From: Corydoras sp. C115
Taxonomy: Eukaryota > Chordata > Actinopteri > Siluriformes > Callichthyidae
NCBI GenBank assembly: GCA_019802505.1
Contig: JAFMOC010000159.1
Location: 1,151,501-1,215,500, forward strand
DNA: 64,000 bases
Direction: 5' to 3'
Both the position numbers and the translations under genes were made by a program. This document shows, in pieces, positions 43,890 through 64,000 of the stretch (position 1 is the first letter of the stretch; the number at the start of each line of letters is the position of its first letter). Under the pieces are notes generated by a model, which was not told where the DNA came from, ran no database searches, and saw nothing but the letters and a program-made list of their open reading frames with translations.

Positions 43890-44430
43890 GCCACCAGTGT
43901 GCAGTTAACAATCTATGTTGAATGTTGAAGACAAATTAGCAGGACATCCACTTTATAGTAAATATATAAAATGTATTTTTTTTTTGTAGCGTGATGTATT
44001 TTATTTAATTACTCATTAGTTAATCATTTCCTGTATAATGATGTATTATTCAGTTGTGTTGCTACCAAATAGTTGAAAAGGAAGTGTATTTCAATGCATG
44101 TGGATAATATTAAAACTTGTAAAGAATATATTGGGGCAGTCTAATGTCATGAAACCTGAGTTGTGGTAAAGTTATTGTTCTTATTAATTTTGTCCAGTGA
44201 CAGGTTGTGCATTTCACACCTAGGCATTCAGTAATGATCTCTCAGAATAAATTCACCTGTCAATAACTATTTTATGGTTCTAAAAACATCTTATTATTCA
44301 GAAATGCTGCCTAATGCATCACACATAGATAAGTCATTGTGCTGGGTGGTGGGCAAAACACCTGCAGAAATGCAAGCGACAAGCAGATACCATTGGTCAA
44401 CAATTGTGTTTTAATGAATTTAAAGTAACG
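43890..44430. other. Downstream of ALKBH2, nothing recognised
   Basis: AT-rich intergenic sequence up to the next SINE. Confidence 0.4.
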
Positions 44431-44432
44431 TG

Positions 44433-44748
44433 TAGGTGGCTTAGTGGTTAGCACGTTCTCCTCTGAGTGCTAGGGATTCCCAGTTTGAATCCCAATCTGG
44501 GTGGAGTTTCCATGTTCTCCCTGTGTCCGCGTGGGTTTCCTCCAGGTTCTCCAGTTTTCTCCCACAGTCCAAAAACATGGATCAAGGTCAACTGAATTCT
44601 CCAAATTGCCCCATATACAGTGTGTTTGTCTGTGTGAGTGAGTGTGTGCCCAGTGATAGATTGGCGCCCTGTCCAGTGTGCCCAGTGCCAGAAACGTTCT
44701 CCCCATGACCCTATTAAAGGATAAAGCAGAAGATAATGGATGGATGGA
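44433..44748 (+). repeat. SINE A, slightly head-trimmed
   Basis: It starts at GGTGGCTTAGTGG and has an ATGG tail. Flanks AGTAACGTGTA and AATAATGTGTA look like a decayed duplication. It lies downstream of ALKBH2. Confidence 0.85.
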
Positions 44749-44930
44749 AATAATGTGTAAAAAAGGCTTTACATATGAGCCTGTAAAATCCTGTGTCTGG
44801 TCCTCATTCCTACCCCCATCCTTCAATACAATCATGTAGCAAAACATTAAAATCACCAAAATAATCTCATAAAACTGAAATATTATTTTGGAAATAACAC
44901 TCAACCACAAATACTGATTAAGTTCATTCA

Positions 44931-45265
44931 TTATCTCCCGCTTCATCCTCTATTAGGGTTGCAGTGGGGTTCCCCATGCCCATCCAGGGGAGAACGTCCC
45001 AGGCGCTGGGCAGATAGACCCAGGACAGGGCGCCAATCCATCGCTGGGCACACACTCACTCACTCACACACACACACTCTATATGGGGCAATCAAGTTCA
45101 ATTGACTTGATCCATGTTTTTGGATTGTGGGAGGAAACCGGAGAACCCGGAGGAAACCCACGCAGACACGGGGAGAACATGGAAACTCCACCCAGATAGG
45201 GATTCGAACCGGGAATCCCTAGCGCTGAGAGGCGAACGTGCTAACCACTAAGCCACCGTGCCGCC
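44931..45265 (-). repeat. SINE A, full
   Basis: Full copy close to consensus. Confidence 0.9.
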
Positions 45266-45373
45266 CTAATCCTGAATAAATCCTGATAATTTGTACACAA
45301 AATCCATCCTCCGTTTTTTCGTTTAAAAGATTTTAACTAGTTCTATAAGTTATTTTCTATTGCCACTGACGCT

Positions 45374-45519
45374 CATTCATTCATTCATTATCTTCCGCTT
45401 TATCCTATATTAGGGTCACGGGGGGGAGGGGGGGGGGTTCCCCATGCCCATCCAGGGGAGAACGTTTCGGGCGCTGGGCAGATACACCCAGGACAGGGCG
45501 TCAATCTATCGCTGGGCAC
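45374..45519 (-). repeat. SINE A, head-truncated
   Basis: Only the 3' 146 bp remain, with near-exact duplications GCCACTGACGCT and GCCACTGAAGCT: a truncated insertion, not a later deletion. Confidence 0.88.
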
Positions 45520-45552
45520 GCCACTGAAGCTAATGTTGAAATTTGTGTTGTA

Positions 45553-45745
45553 TTTCTGTAATAGGTTTTAAATTGGCTGAAAATGTCTACTCATCAAAAG
45601 TACTCTCCAATCAGAGGGCGTGAATACTTTGATCATATTGTAAGCCTTCTAGATGGTGGTGATATGGAAAAATTCAAATCTGATTGGTTGAAGCAACAGA
45701 TGTTGATCTAGACTTATTTAAAGTTACTGAGGCCTGCAAAATTCA
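45553..45745 (+). repeat. Unnamed dispersed repeat, copy 1
   Basis: It contains TTTTAAATTGGCTGAAAATG, GGGCGTGAATAC, AAGCCTTCTAGATGGTGGTG and GATTGGTTGAAGCAACAGAT. The same order occurs in reverse at 62950-63185. No coding sense or end motif recognised. Confidence 0.6.
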
Positions 45746-46234
45746 TTCTGAACATCTAGGCAGAAAAATGTAAAACCTGGCAAAGCTGAAATGTGATTGG
45801 CTAAATGCTCTAATAAGTAAATACATGTCTGGAAGTGGTGCAACCAAAGGAAATGTTATAAAAGAAAGCGGACAAAGCATTTGGAATGATTTAATATTTA
45901 AATATTTATGTACAAAATATTATTAACCATCAGTTGGTGTTTCAGATATTTAAGGCCTTCAGAGAAGACTTTGATCTTTGACTTTAATTTGATCCCTGAT
46001 CAATACATCTATGTGAACTGGTTACTTTCATCCTTGAGTGTTGATGACCAAAATCAAAGTCCGTTGTACTTATTTTAAGGTAAAGATTTTTTAGCACCTG
46101 ATGTGCTGATGATAAATTTTGTGGCCTTGGTCTTTGCCTAATAATTTAAATCCATGTAAACTATATGTTAAAAATATGTAGATTCTCTTCAGTTCCTTTA
46201 AAGATTGTGCTTACACTCCTCTTACTGCTTCACA

Positions 46235-46545
46235 TTCGTAGCGTGATTTAAAATGAGTTTTTATAAATAGCATTCTGTAATTTGACATTTCAATTAGATT
46301 TTTTACTTTAAAAACTGGACTAGAAGAAGAAAAGTTTAATGATTTTGCTTTCAATAAACGCATTTATTAATCAAACCTTGTTTTTTTATTATAGTGTGTA
46401 ACACTTTTATAAAAGCAATAAGTTGTGTATTATTATGAATAAATCACAAGAAAGAGGTGTAACAGCACTTCACGCCTAACACCACCTCTTTCCCGTGATT
46501 TATTCACAATAATGTGAATTAATTAATTTATTATAAAACGGGTAG
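46235..46545. mobile_element. Foldback MITE, left-truncated
   Basis: Hairpin arms ATTATGAATAAATCACAAGA (about 46432) and CCGTGATTTATTCACAATAA (about 46493) enclose about 25 bp. It abuts the next copy. Confidence 0.72.
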
Positions 46546-47045
46546 TTTCGGTCCTTAAATCTAATTGGTTGAGCCGTTTGTCTAGCCGTGATATTATTAA
46601 CAGTAATACACACCTCTGACACCTTTACTTTGTTATCGGTGCATGACAATTATTTTCCCAATTTTTTTTTTATTATAAACAATGTTTTGTAATTTGACCG
46701 TTAGATGGCAGTATTTGATTGTTAGAGAAACCGAAATCCTGTTACTCGGTGATCAGCGTTCACTTTGAAAACTGAAATAGCTTACATTACATAAACTGGA
46801 AGATCAGTTTAGTAATGTTTATGCTTTTAATAAAAGCCTTTATGACTGAAACCCTGTTTTTTTATTATAGTGTTTGTAAGTTTTTTTAAAGCAGTAAGGC
46901 ACTCGAGGCTATGTATTATTGTGGATAAATCACAGGAAAGAGGTTTAACTGTACTCCGCGAAGTGTCGTGCTAATAACACCTTTCCTGTGATTTATTTAC
47001 AATAATTGCACACCCTCTCATGCACACCTTATTGCTTTATTATAA
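46546..47045. mobile_element. Foldback MITE, full copy
   Basis: It runs from TCCTTAAATCTAATTGGTTG to ATTGCTTTATTATAATAG. Hairpin arms GTGGATAAATCACAGGAAAG (about 46921) and CTTTCCTGTGATTTATTTAC (about 46981) are the cleanest in the window. Confidence 0.78.
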
Positions 47046-47382
47046 TAGTATTGTAAAAGTAAGAAAACATTATGTAAAAACATGATAATCAATGCCTCAG
47101 TCAAAACACCTAATGTACTGTCCATGTCAAATTTGGACATGGGTATAAATATACTGAAATGCAAGTTGGGTACTAATAACTGTAGCTTAGACTGCTGTGC
47201 TTTTCCTGTATGCAAAAGTCATTTAACCATTAGATCACCATTGTTTATACTTCGCAGCTCTTTTACACTTTGCATTGATTTGGCTAAAAAGGTGCGTCAA
47301 ATGACTCCGACATGAATCTTCCATGCCTTTCATCCAAATCAGTTTCACACTAAAACGTAATGATTTAGGCATATGCAAAATT

Positions 47383-49740
47383 TTTATTTTCTATAAAACC
47401 AAAACTACATGTGAAATAAATAAATGAAACAACCATACTTCTGTACATTACATTTCTAAAGCAGAGTGAAAAAAAATGGTCCCAATGAGTACAGTTTTTG
47501 CGAAAGATTTCAAAGACTGAACGAGAAGGCAATATTTTGGTGAAATATTGTGATGAATAACCAAGAACAATAACAAATTTTTTTTTTAAAAACAACCCAA
47601 AAAAAAAAACTAATTTATATAAATATATACATATTTTTGCAAGCTGTCACATCGGAGTAGTTTCTGTTCTTATTAGTGTTTAAATGCCAGCACTGCTGGT
47701 CTGTGTATGAGGTATTTGCACAGCTATATGTATCATCTAATCCAAATTGATTTCTTTCTGGACCACTACCCAAACCAAGTCTTGATGGCAGGTGCTTGCG
47801 AAAAGAAGCCAAATACTGTATAATTCTGATGGGTATGTAGTCAGAATTCTCATTGTGATTTTTCCAACTGTGTTGCTATTGAAATGGTGACCTGCATTTC
47901 AAAGCCTTTTGCATTTGTGGAAATGGGGAAAGAAAAAACAAACTTTGGAAAAAATTCTAAAGAACTTCAGGGATGTGCACGAACTTAAAAAAGCCTGAAC
48001 GAGCTTATTTTAGTTTCACAAGGCACACAACAAAGCAGGATGTATGCTACAAACTACAATCTTCACAGCAGACCTAAACCTGTGACTAACACCACTGATT
48101 CACAACTTGATCATTCATTCATCTAGCTATACATAAAAAAGTTTACTACAGCAGCAGAACCAATCTATTTCAGCACAGCGAACAGTGTGTTGACCCTCCT
48201 GAGCTCAAAATAACATGGAAAAGAGGTTTCTTTCAAACATCGAGTGGTACTTGAAAGCCAAGACTAAAACATCAGTCTTTAACGGGTGATGTTATGACAG
48301 CAAGCTGTTCAAGGATCAGTGCAACGGTAACCCCTGCCTCTGTATTTCACAGATTGAGTTCTTTATGGGATACAGTGGCATGCAAAACTTTAGGCACCCT
48401 TTTCAAAATTATGTTACTGTGAACAATTATGACCAAGTAGGGGATGGGGCATGATCTGATTTTTAAAAAGTGCACAAGGAAGATGATTTAAGCAATATTA
48501 TGTATTTATTTCTATGCTTTAGTTCTGAAATACAAAAAGGCCAAAGCAAGCATTAGGTTACCCTGCCTTGATAGTTTCTAAGACCATCTCTGGCAAATAT
48601 TTAGACTTGTAAATGCTTTTGGTGCCAGCCAGGAGTCTTTTGATTCTTGTCTTATTAGCAAAATGCTTATAGTTCCTAAGGATTCCTGTGATACCTTGCA
48701 TGCACTGGTCTTCAAAGAACCATGGTGTATTGGTCAGGGGTTTGAGAGCCAGAAAACAGATTCTGCCTCTTGAGGTAGCGCTATAGATTTTATGGTTGGA
48801 TAAAGATCATGTTTCTGTTTTAGAAGACAACATATTTTAATTGTAACAGTTTTAAAAATGTGTTATATTTGATTTCAGAATTGGACGATTTGGTGAATCT
48901 GATATAATCTTATACTAGTGTCCTGTCCTGTGCCAATGATTGCAATACAACCTCGAGTATAATTTATCAACTTGGTGCCAATGACCTTGGGGAGGTTTAA
49001 TTTTTTTTATAAAATTTGACACTAATTTTTAGGGCAACCAGTGAATCACGATTTAACAACATTTTCCAGGTCTTCAGATCGTAATCGCTCATGTAAAGAA
49101 ATTACTCCCTATAAACTTACTGTATATTTTCAGTCTTATAATTTTGACTATTTTTAGAGTGTAAGACAGATATGTATAAATTTGTTTGGTTGCTGATGGT
49201 TTAAACTAAGTTTAATAAGTCAGAATTATTTTTTCTTTAAAATTTGCATTATTTGATCAATCACCTGAATGTGAAAATTCAATAATGCATTGCCCAAGCT
49301 AATTAAGATCTGAGATGTTTGTAAGTGATCTGGATGATCAGATCTTTTAGGAAACCCAAACATTTACATAGGGTGCATATTTTTTTGTCTAAATTTGTAC
49401 ATGACAGAAATAATACTATAATTGTGAAATTAAGAGGAATATAAAATGTTATTTTCTTCATATTGACCCTGTCTATTAGAGATCAGTTTGTGTTTAACTT
49501 GTTTAACCGATATTTACAATAACATATATTTTGGTCGGGGTTCCCGAACATGGCCACTGTATCTCCAAGTTTGTCCCATATTGTGAACTAAGGAATAACT
49601 GTAAGGTCAAAACTGTGTTTCTAAGTGAAGTAGGAAAAATGAACAGAAGTTTATAACCTGTGTTCAAAGAAAATTATTTGAAGCCTATTGGTTGACAAAA
49701 TGAAGTTCACTAGATCGGTAATAGTTTGCAAAAATAACAG
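47383..49740 (-). other. Probable BCL7A 3' UTR with distal polyadenylation signal
   Basis: Downstream of the BCL7A stop, 47383-48370 shows no repeat I recognise. It ends in AATAAA on the minus strand at 47383-47388. Position 48374 onward holds a decayed Tc1 end, and 48740-49740 is AT-rich without visible features. Treating this span as a long 3' UTR is inference. Confidence 0.35.
48374..48740 (+). mobile_element. Decayed Tc1-like end fragment
   Basis: It starts CAGTGGCATGCAAAACTTTA, a start seen in a common fish Tc1-like family. It runs into noncoding remains; no second end is found. Confidence 0.5.
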
Positions 49741-58518
<8,778 letters not shown>

Positions 58519-58644
58519 TCATGAGACGGGTTTTACTTTTTGAGTTGGGGAAACGTTTTACAACACATTTGCTTGGCTATTTGCTTATCTATTTTGCGTA
58601 GTACAAAATATACTGATAACATAATACACCAGTTATCTTATTAT

Positions 58645-58805
58645 TTATTCATTCATTCACTATTTTCCGTTTAATCCTATAATAGGGTTGCAGCGGGAGT
58701 GTTCCCAATGCCAATTTCAGGGGAGAACATTTTGGGCCCAGGACAGGGTGCCAATCTATTGCTGTGCACACTCACTCACACACATAGACAAACACATACT
58801 ATATG

Positions 58806-58806
<1 letters not shown>
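58645..58806 (-). repeat. SINE A fragment at a TA array
   Basis: The diverged 3' half stops at ACTATATGGG where the (TA)n array starts. Confidence 0.75.

Positions 58807-58882
<76 letters not shown>
58807..58882. repeat. (TA)n array
   Basis: About 76 bp of pure TA between two SINE fragments. Confidence 0.93.
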
Positions 58883-58886
<4 letters not shown>

Positions 58887-59081
58887 GCACGGTGGCATAG
58901 TGGTTAGAAGTAGTGGCCATAGTGGCCATATAGAGTGTGTTTGAGTGAGTGAGTGTATGCCCAGCAATGGATTGGCACCCTGTCCTGGGTCTATCTGCCC
59001 AGCGCCTGAGACGCTCTCTCCTGGATGGGCATGGGGAACCCCACCGCGACCCTAATAGAGGATAAAGCAGGAGATAATGAA

Positions 59082-59084
<3 letters not shown>
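58883..59084 (+). repeat. SINE A, internally deleted, between TA arrays
   Basis: The head GCAGCACGGTGGCATAGTGG is joined to the CATATAGAGTGTGTTTGAG half; (TA)n lies on both sides. Confidence 0.8.

Positions 59085-59167
<83 letters not shown>
59085..59167. repeat. (TA)n array
   Basis: About 83 bp of pure TA between SINE fragments. Confidence 0.93.
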
Positions 59168-59169
<2 letters not shown>

Positions 59170-59384
59170 CTCATACACCCAGGACAGGGCACCAATCTAT
59201 TGCTAGGCACACACTCACTCACACAGACACGTGCACAGACAAACTCTATATGGGGCAATTTGGAGAACTCAATTGACTTGTTCCATGTTTTTGGACTGTG
59301 GGAGGAAACCGGAGAACCCAGAGGAAACCGACGCGGATACGGGGAGAACATGGAAACTCCACCCAGATGGGGATTCGAACCGGG
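59168..59384 (-). repeat. SINE A, both ends missing, between TA arrays
   Basis: The body from CACCCAGGACAGGG to GATTCGAACCGGG; both ends are replaced by other sequence and (TA)n. Confidence 0.8.
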
Positions 59385-59425
59385 GAAAAAAATTATATGC
59401 AGGCTATAATTATAATTATAAAAAA

Positions 59426-59429
<4 letters not shown>

Positions 59430-59502
<73 letters not shown>
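59430..59502. repeat. (TA)n array
   Basis: About 72 bp of TA before a full SINE. Confidence 0.93.
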
Positions 59503-59503
<1 letters not shown>

Positions 59504-59505
<2 letters not shown>

Positions 59506-59852
59506 CGGCACGGTGGCTTAGTGGTTAGCACGTTCGCCTCTCAGTGCTAGGGATTCCCGGTTCGAATCCCCATCTGGGTGGAGTTTCCATGTTCTCCCCG
59601 TGTCCGCGTGGGTTTCCTCCGGGTTCTCCGGTTTCCTCCCACAGTCCAAAAACATGGATCAAGTCAATTGAGTTCTCCAAAAATTGCCCCATGTAGAGTG
59701 TGTTTGTGTGAGTGAGTGTGTGCCCAGCGATAGGTTGGCGCCCTGTCCTGGGTCTATCTGCCCAGCGCCCGAGACGTTCTCCCCTGGATGGGCATGGGGA
59801 ACCCCACCGCGACCCTAATAGAGGATAAAGCGGAAGATAATGAATGAATGAA
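59504..59852 (+). repeat. tRNA-derived SINE family A, reference full-length copy
   Basis: This is a full copy of the dominant repeat of the window. A box GTGGCTTAGTGG (59513-59524) and B box GGTTCGAATCC (59559-59569) form a pol III internal promoter. A conserved body (CCGTGTCCGCGTGGGTTTCC, CCCACAGTCCAAAAACATGG) and 3' end GAGGATAAAGCGGAAGATAA with an (ATGA)n tail follow. Translations of this element create most of the spurious open frames in the window. Confidence 0.92.
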
Positions 59853-59866
59853 TATATATATATATA

Positions 59867-61289
<1,423 letters not shown>

Positions 61290-61395
61290 AGAACATTCAA
61301 AATTACATTGAATCCATGTTTTTGGACTGTGGGAGAAAACCACAGGGAGCCAAGAGAAACCCCACACGGACACAGGAAGAACATGGAAACTGTTT
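61290..61395 (-). repeat. SINE A fragment
   Basis: Diverged middle part (TTTTTGGACTGTGGGAGAAA) directly after the long TA array beside the DD36E element. Confidence 0.65.
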
Positions 61396-61399
61396 TCAT

Positions 61400-61763
61400 T
61401 ATTTATTCATTTATTATCTTCAGTTTAATCCTCTACTAGGGTCCTCCACATAATCTCTACTCTACCCCATGCCCATCCATGGGAGAATGTTTCAGGCACT
61501 GGGCAGATATACCCAGAACAGGGTGCCAATCTATCGCTGTGCACACTTACTCATACAGACACACAAACACGATCTATATGGGACAATTCTGAGCATTTCA
61601 TTTGAACTTAAATCCATCTTTTTGGACTGTAGGAGGAAACCAGAGAGGACCCCACGTGGACATGAGGAAGGCATGGAAACTCCACCCACATCGGGATTTA
61701 AACCTGGATCCCCCACGCTGATGTTTACCACAACATGTTTACCACTAAGCCACCATGCCGCCC
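61400..61763 (-). repeat. SINE A, old full-length copy
   Basis: Diverged but end to end (ATTATCTTCAGTTTAATCCT to ACCATGCCGCCC). Confidence 0.78.
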
Positions 61764-61889
61764 TTTTTATTAAATAATTGATTTAAAATATACAGACGTA
61801 TAGAAAACTTTCCCCCTTAAAATGAAACTTTTAAAACAAACCTAATATAAACTGAATTCATGCTTTAGAAATAATGCTATTAAGAATAT

Positions 61890-62073
61890 TCATTCATTCA
61901 TTCATTATCTTCCGCTTTATCCTCTATTAGGGTCGCTGTGGGGTTCCCCATGCCCATCCAGGGGAGAACGTCTCGGGCGCTGGGCAGATACACCCAGGAC
62001 AGGATCCCAATCTATCGCTGGGCACACACTCACTCACACAAACACACTCTATAGGGGCAATTTGGAGAACTCA
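61890..62073 (-). repeat. SINE A, head-truncated
   Basis: Tail and 3' half near consensus, ending at CAATTTGGAGAACTCA. Confidence 0.85.
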
Positions 62074-62079
62074 TAAACA

Positions 62080-62945
62080 GTCTAAGACACTTTTGAGCTT
62101 TGGATTCAAGGATTTAAGGAGACTTTGTCATTTGCATCTTGGCAATTTCCATTAGAGGAAGAATAAAAAAAATAAATTTGGAATACAATATTGCAGTATA
62201 AGTATAAAATATAAATAAAAAAAAATGCTCTGAAACATAATGTCTGTTGAATTTAAGTGGATTCATATCTGAAAATGATGCCACATTGGCTTCATCATGT
62301 AGTACCTACTTCAAAGTCTGGCCCTGTATACTATACATTTAGTCATTTAACAGACACTTTTCTCCAAATGTTCAACCTATGGTCAACCTATACCAGTTGA
62401 ACAGTTAAACACTACACACAACATTCTGGACAGTTAATGTTAAGCATACTTGGCCAATAAAGTATGATTCTGATTAAGATTAGGTTTAACAACTGCGCCG
62501 AGGATTTTAGGGTGCTTCCTAACAGCAGACCAAGTACAATGGGCTATCGCGTGTAATATGTGCACTATCAAGGATATGCCTTCTCCAGACCATCGTTTAG
62601 ACAATAAATTCATTCAGTTTAATGTTTCACTACATTTGCTTTCATCCCTAGCGTTTTTAAACTAATTACAGTGATGCTAAAACTCAGTGGTGGGCCGCTA
62701 GCGCCTACAAAGCATTCTCAGATGGCCTTAAAAATTCTGAATTACAGACTCAAGTTAATATTTTGTCTATGAATACTTCCAAATATAAATATATAAATAA
62801 ATAATTCCAAATGTTTTTTCCACTTCTTTCATAACATTTCCCTCGGTTGTGCCACTTCCAGAGATGTATATTTTCTTTATCCTTATTCCTTAGCGTCATT
62901 GTTTTTTTTAAAGCCCTAGTTTAAAACTTTTTCTGCATAGACCTT
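62080..62945. other. Upstream of BCL7A, mostly unassigned
   Basis: AT-rich; GGCCAATAAAGTATGATTCTG at about 62452 resembles an L2-type LINE 3' tail. No gene recognised. Confidence 0.4.
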
Positions 62946-62949
62946 CAGA

Positions 62950-63185
62950 ATGAATGAATGAATGAATGCTGGCCCCAGTAGTATTAAATAAGAGTAGATC
63001 ATCTTCTGTTGCGTCAACCAATCATATTCTGAGTTCTCCATATTACGGCCTTCTAGAAGGCCTACGCTATGTCACACTCTCTGATATTCATGCCCTCTGT
63101 TTTCCAAGTACTTTTGATGAGCAAACATTTTCAGCCAATTTAAACCTTTTACAGAAATAGAACTCGACTTTCAGCATTAGCTTCG
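62950..63185 (-). repeat. Unnamed dispersed repeat, copy 2
   Basis: The reverse complement matches 45553-45745 (TTTAAATTGGCTGAAAATGT, AGGCCTTCTAGAAGGCCGTA, GATTGGTTGACGCAACAGAA). The GCCTTCTAGAAGGC centre is a palindrome in this copy. Confidence 0.6.
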
Positions 63186-63367
63186 ATGGCAATAGAAAAG
63201 AAGGTCTTAATGGAATTTATAAAGCTGTTTTTAAGGAAAAAGGAGGATGTGTACAAATTATGATTTAATCAGTATATGTGGTGAGTGTTACTTTCATAAA
63301 TAATATTGCAATTTTATGAGGTTACTGGTGGTGATCTTAATGTGTGACTACATAAGTGTAACTGGTG

Positions 63368-63545
63368 GGGACGAATGAGGACTGGAGACAAGATTTCACA
63401 GGCTCAGGAATTCCTTAAAACACACGTGCTAGCCGACGGTATCTCCCTCTTGCATTCCAGCAGCTCGTCGATCTATGCGACTTATTAAGGATGCACACAA
63501 TCATCAGGCAGAGCTGCACATCTCTAATCAAACAAAGTCTGCTAA
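63368..63545. repeat. Unassigned repeat, second copy
   Basis: It starts GGGGACGAATGAGGACTGGA and AGATTTCACA like 41545; then CAGCTCGTCGATC resembles CCAGCTCGTGG of the first copy. Confidence 0.4.
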
Positions 63546-63585
63546 CTCTTTGGGAAGTCTGCCTTTTTCTTTTAAGTATAAAATA

Positions 63586-63934
63586 GGTTGCACGGTGGCT
63601 TAGTGGTTAGCACGTTCGCCTCTCAGCACTAGGGATTCCCGGTTCAAATCCCCATCTGGGTGGAGTTTCCATGTTCTCCCCGTGTCTGTGTGGGTTTCCT
63701 CCGGGTTCTCCGGTTTCCTCCTACAGTCCAAAAACATGGATCAAGTCAATTGAGTTCTCCAAATTGCCCCATATAGAGTGTGTCTGTGTGAGTGAGTGTG
63801 TGCCCAGCGATAGATTGGCGCCCTGTCCTGGGTGTATCTGCCCAGCGCCCGAGACGTTCTCCCCTGGATGGGCATGGGGAACCCCACCGCGACCCTAATA
63901 GAGGATAAAGCGGGAGATAATGAATGAATGAATG
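63586..63934 (+). repeat. SINE A, full
   Basis: Near-consensus copy with altered first bases (GGTTGCACGG). Confidence 0.9.
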
Positions 63935-64000
63935 TTAAGGTTTCATTTACACATTAATTTTAATTCATTCAAACACAGTTGTTGGCCAATGGTTGGTGCC

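Noticed and set aside
58688..59528. Open frames rich in YIYIYI
   Set aside because: They are translated (TA)n arrays joined to SINE fragments.
63620..63670. tRNA genes, because perfect B boxes (GGTTCGAATCC or GGTTCAAATCC) and A boxes occur many times
   Set aside because: They are SINE heads: the anticodon arm and acceptor stem do not fold and the body continues as the SINE.

Overview
The window looks like nuclear DNA of a ray-finned fish. It carries four vertebrate genes split by ordinary GT-AG introns. Between and inside them is a very dense load of tRNA-headed SINEs, Tc1/mariner elements, hAT-type elements with 8-bp target duplications, LINE fragments and long (TA)n arrays. I cannot place it at species level. 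The repeat mix would suit an otophysan or another teleost.

Gene layout, left to right. (1) MLXIP (MondoA), minus strand: the first four coding exons (21603 down to 6436), with the rest beyond the left edge. (2) UNG, minus strand, complete (39009 down to 25066): it has two alternative first exons, a nuclear one with a PCNA-binding box (38926-39009) and a mitochondrial-type one (34139-34483). (3) ALKBH2, plus strand, 41020-43853, head-to-head with UNG. (4) BCL7A, minus strand, complete in six coding exons (58311 down to 49741). UNG removes uracil from DNA and ALKBH2 reverses alkyl lesions, so two DNA-repair genes share one roughly 2 kb divergent intergenic region. They sit between a glucose-sensing transcription factor (MLXIP) and a BAF chromatin-remodelling subunit (BCL7A). 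Reading frames join in phase at every exon junction I checked.

Repeats. About 37 whole or partial copies of one SINE family (about 350 bp, A and B box head, ATGA or ATGG tail) are present, many with perfect 12-13 bp target duplications. Two more tRNA-type SINE families occur in small numbers. Tc1/mariner copies range from one with an intact 346-codon transposase and DD36E spacing (60015-61055), through a near-identical copy with a frameshift (16343-17565), to internally deleted and decayed copies. At least five hAT-like elements have clear 8-bp duplications (2922-3331, 3846-4670, 11179-12295, 14290-15446, 39378-39924). Several of them are nested in other repeats. A foldback MITE family with an internal hairpin recurs at least four times.

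Most open frames in the window are translations of the SINE, of (TA)n arrays or of transposons and are not annotated as genes. I found no CRISPR array, no rRNA and no convincing free-standing tRNA. The most notable points are the conserved dual-promoter UNG architecture, a direct repeat flanking UNG exon 5, the changed finger loop and apparently incomplete 5' end of ALKBH2, the intact DD36E transposon, and several datable nested insertions.
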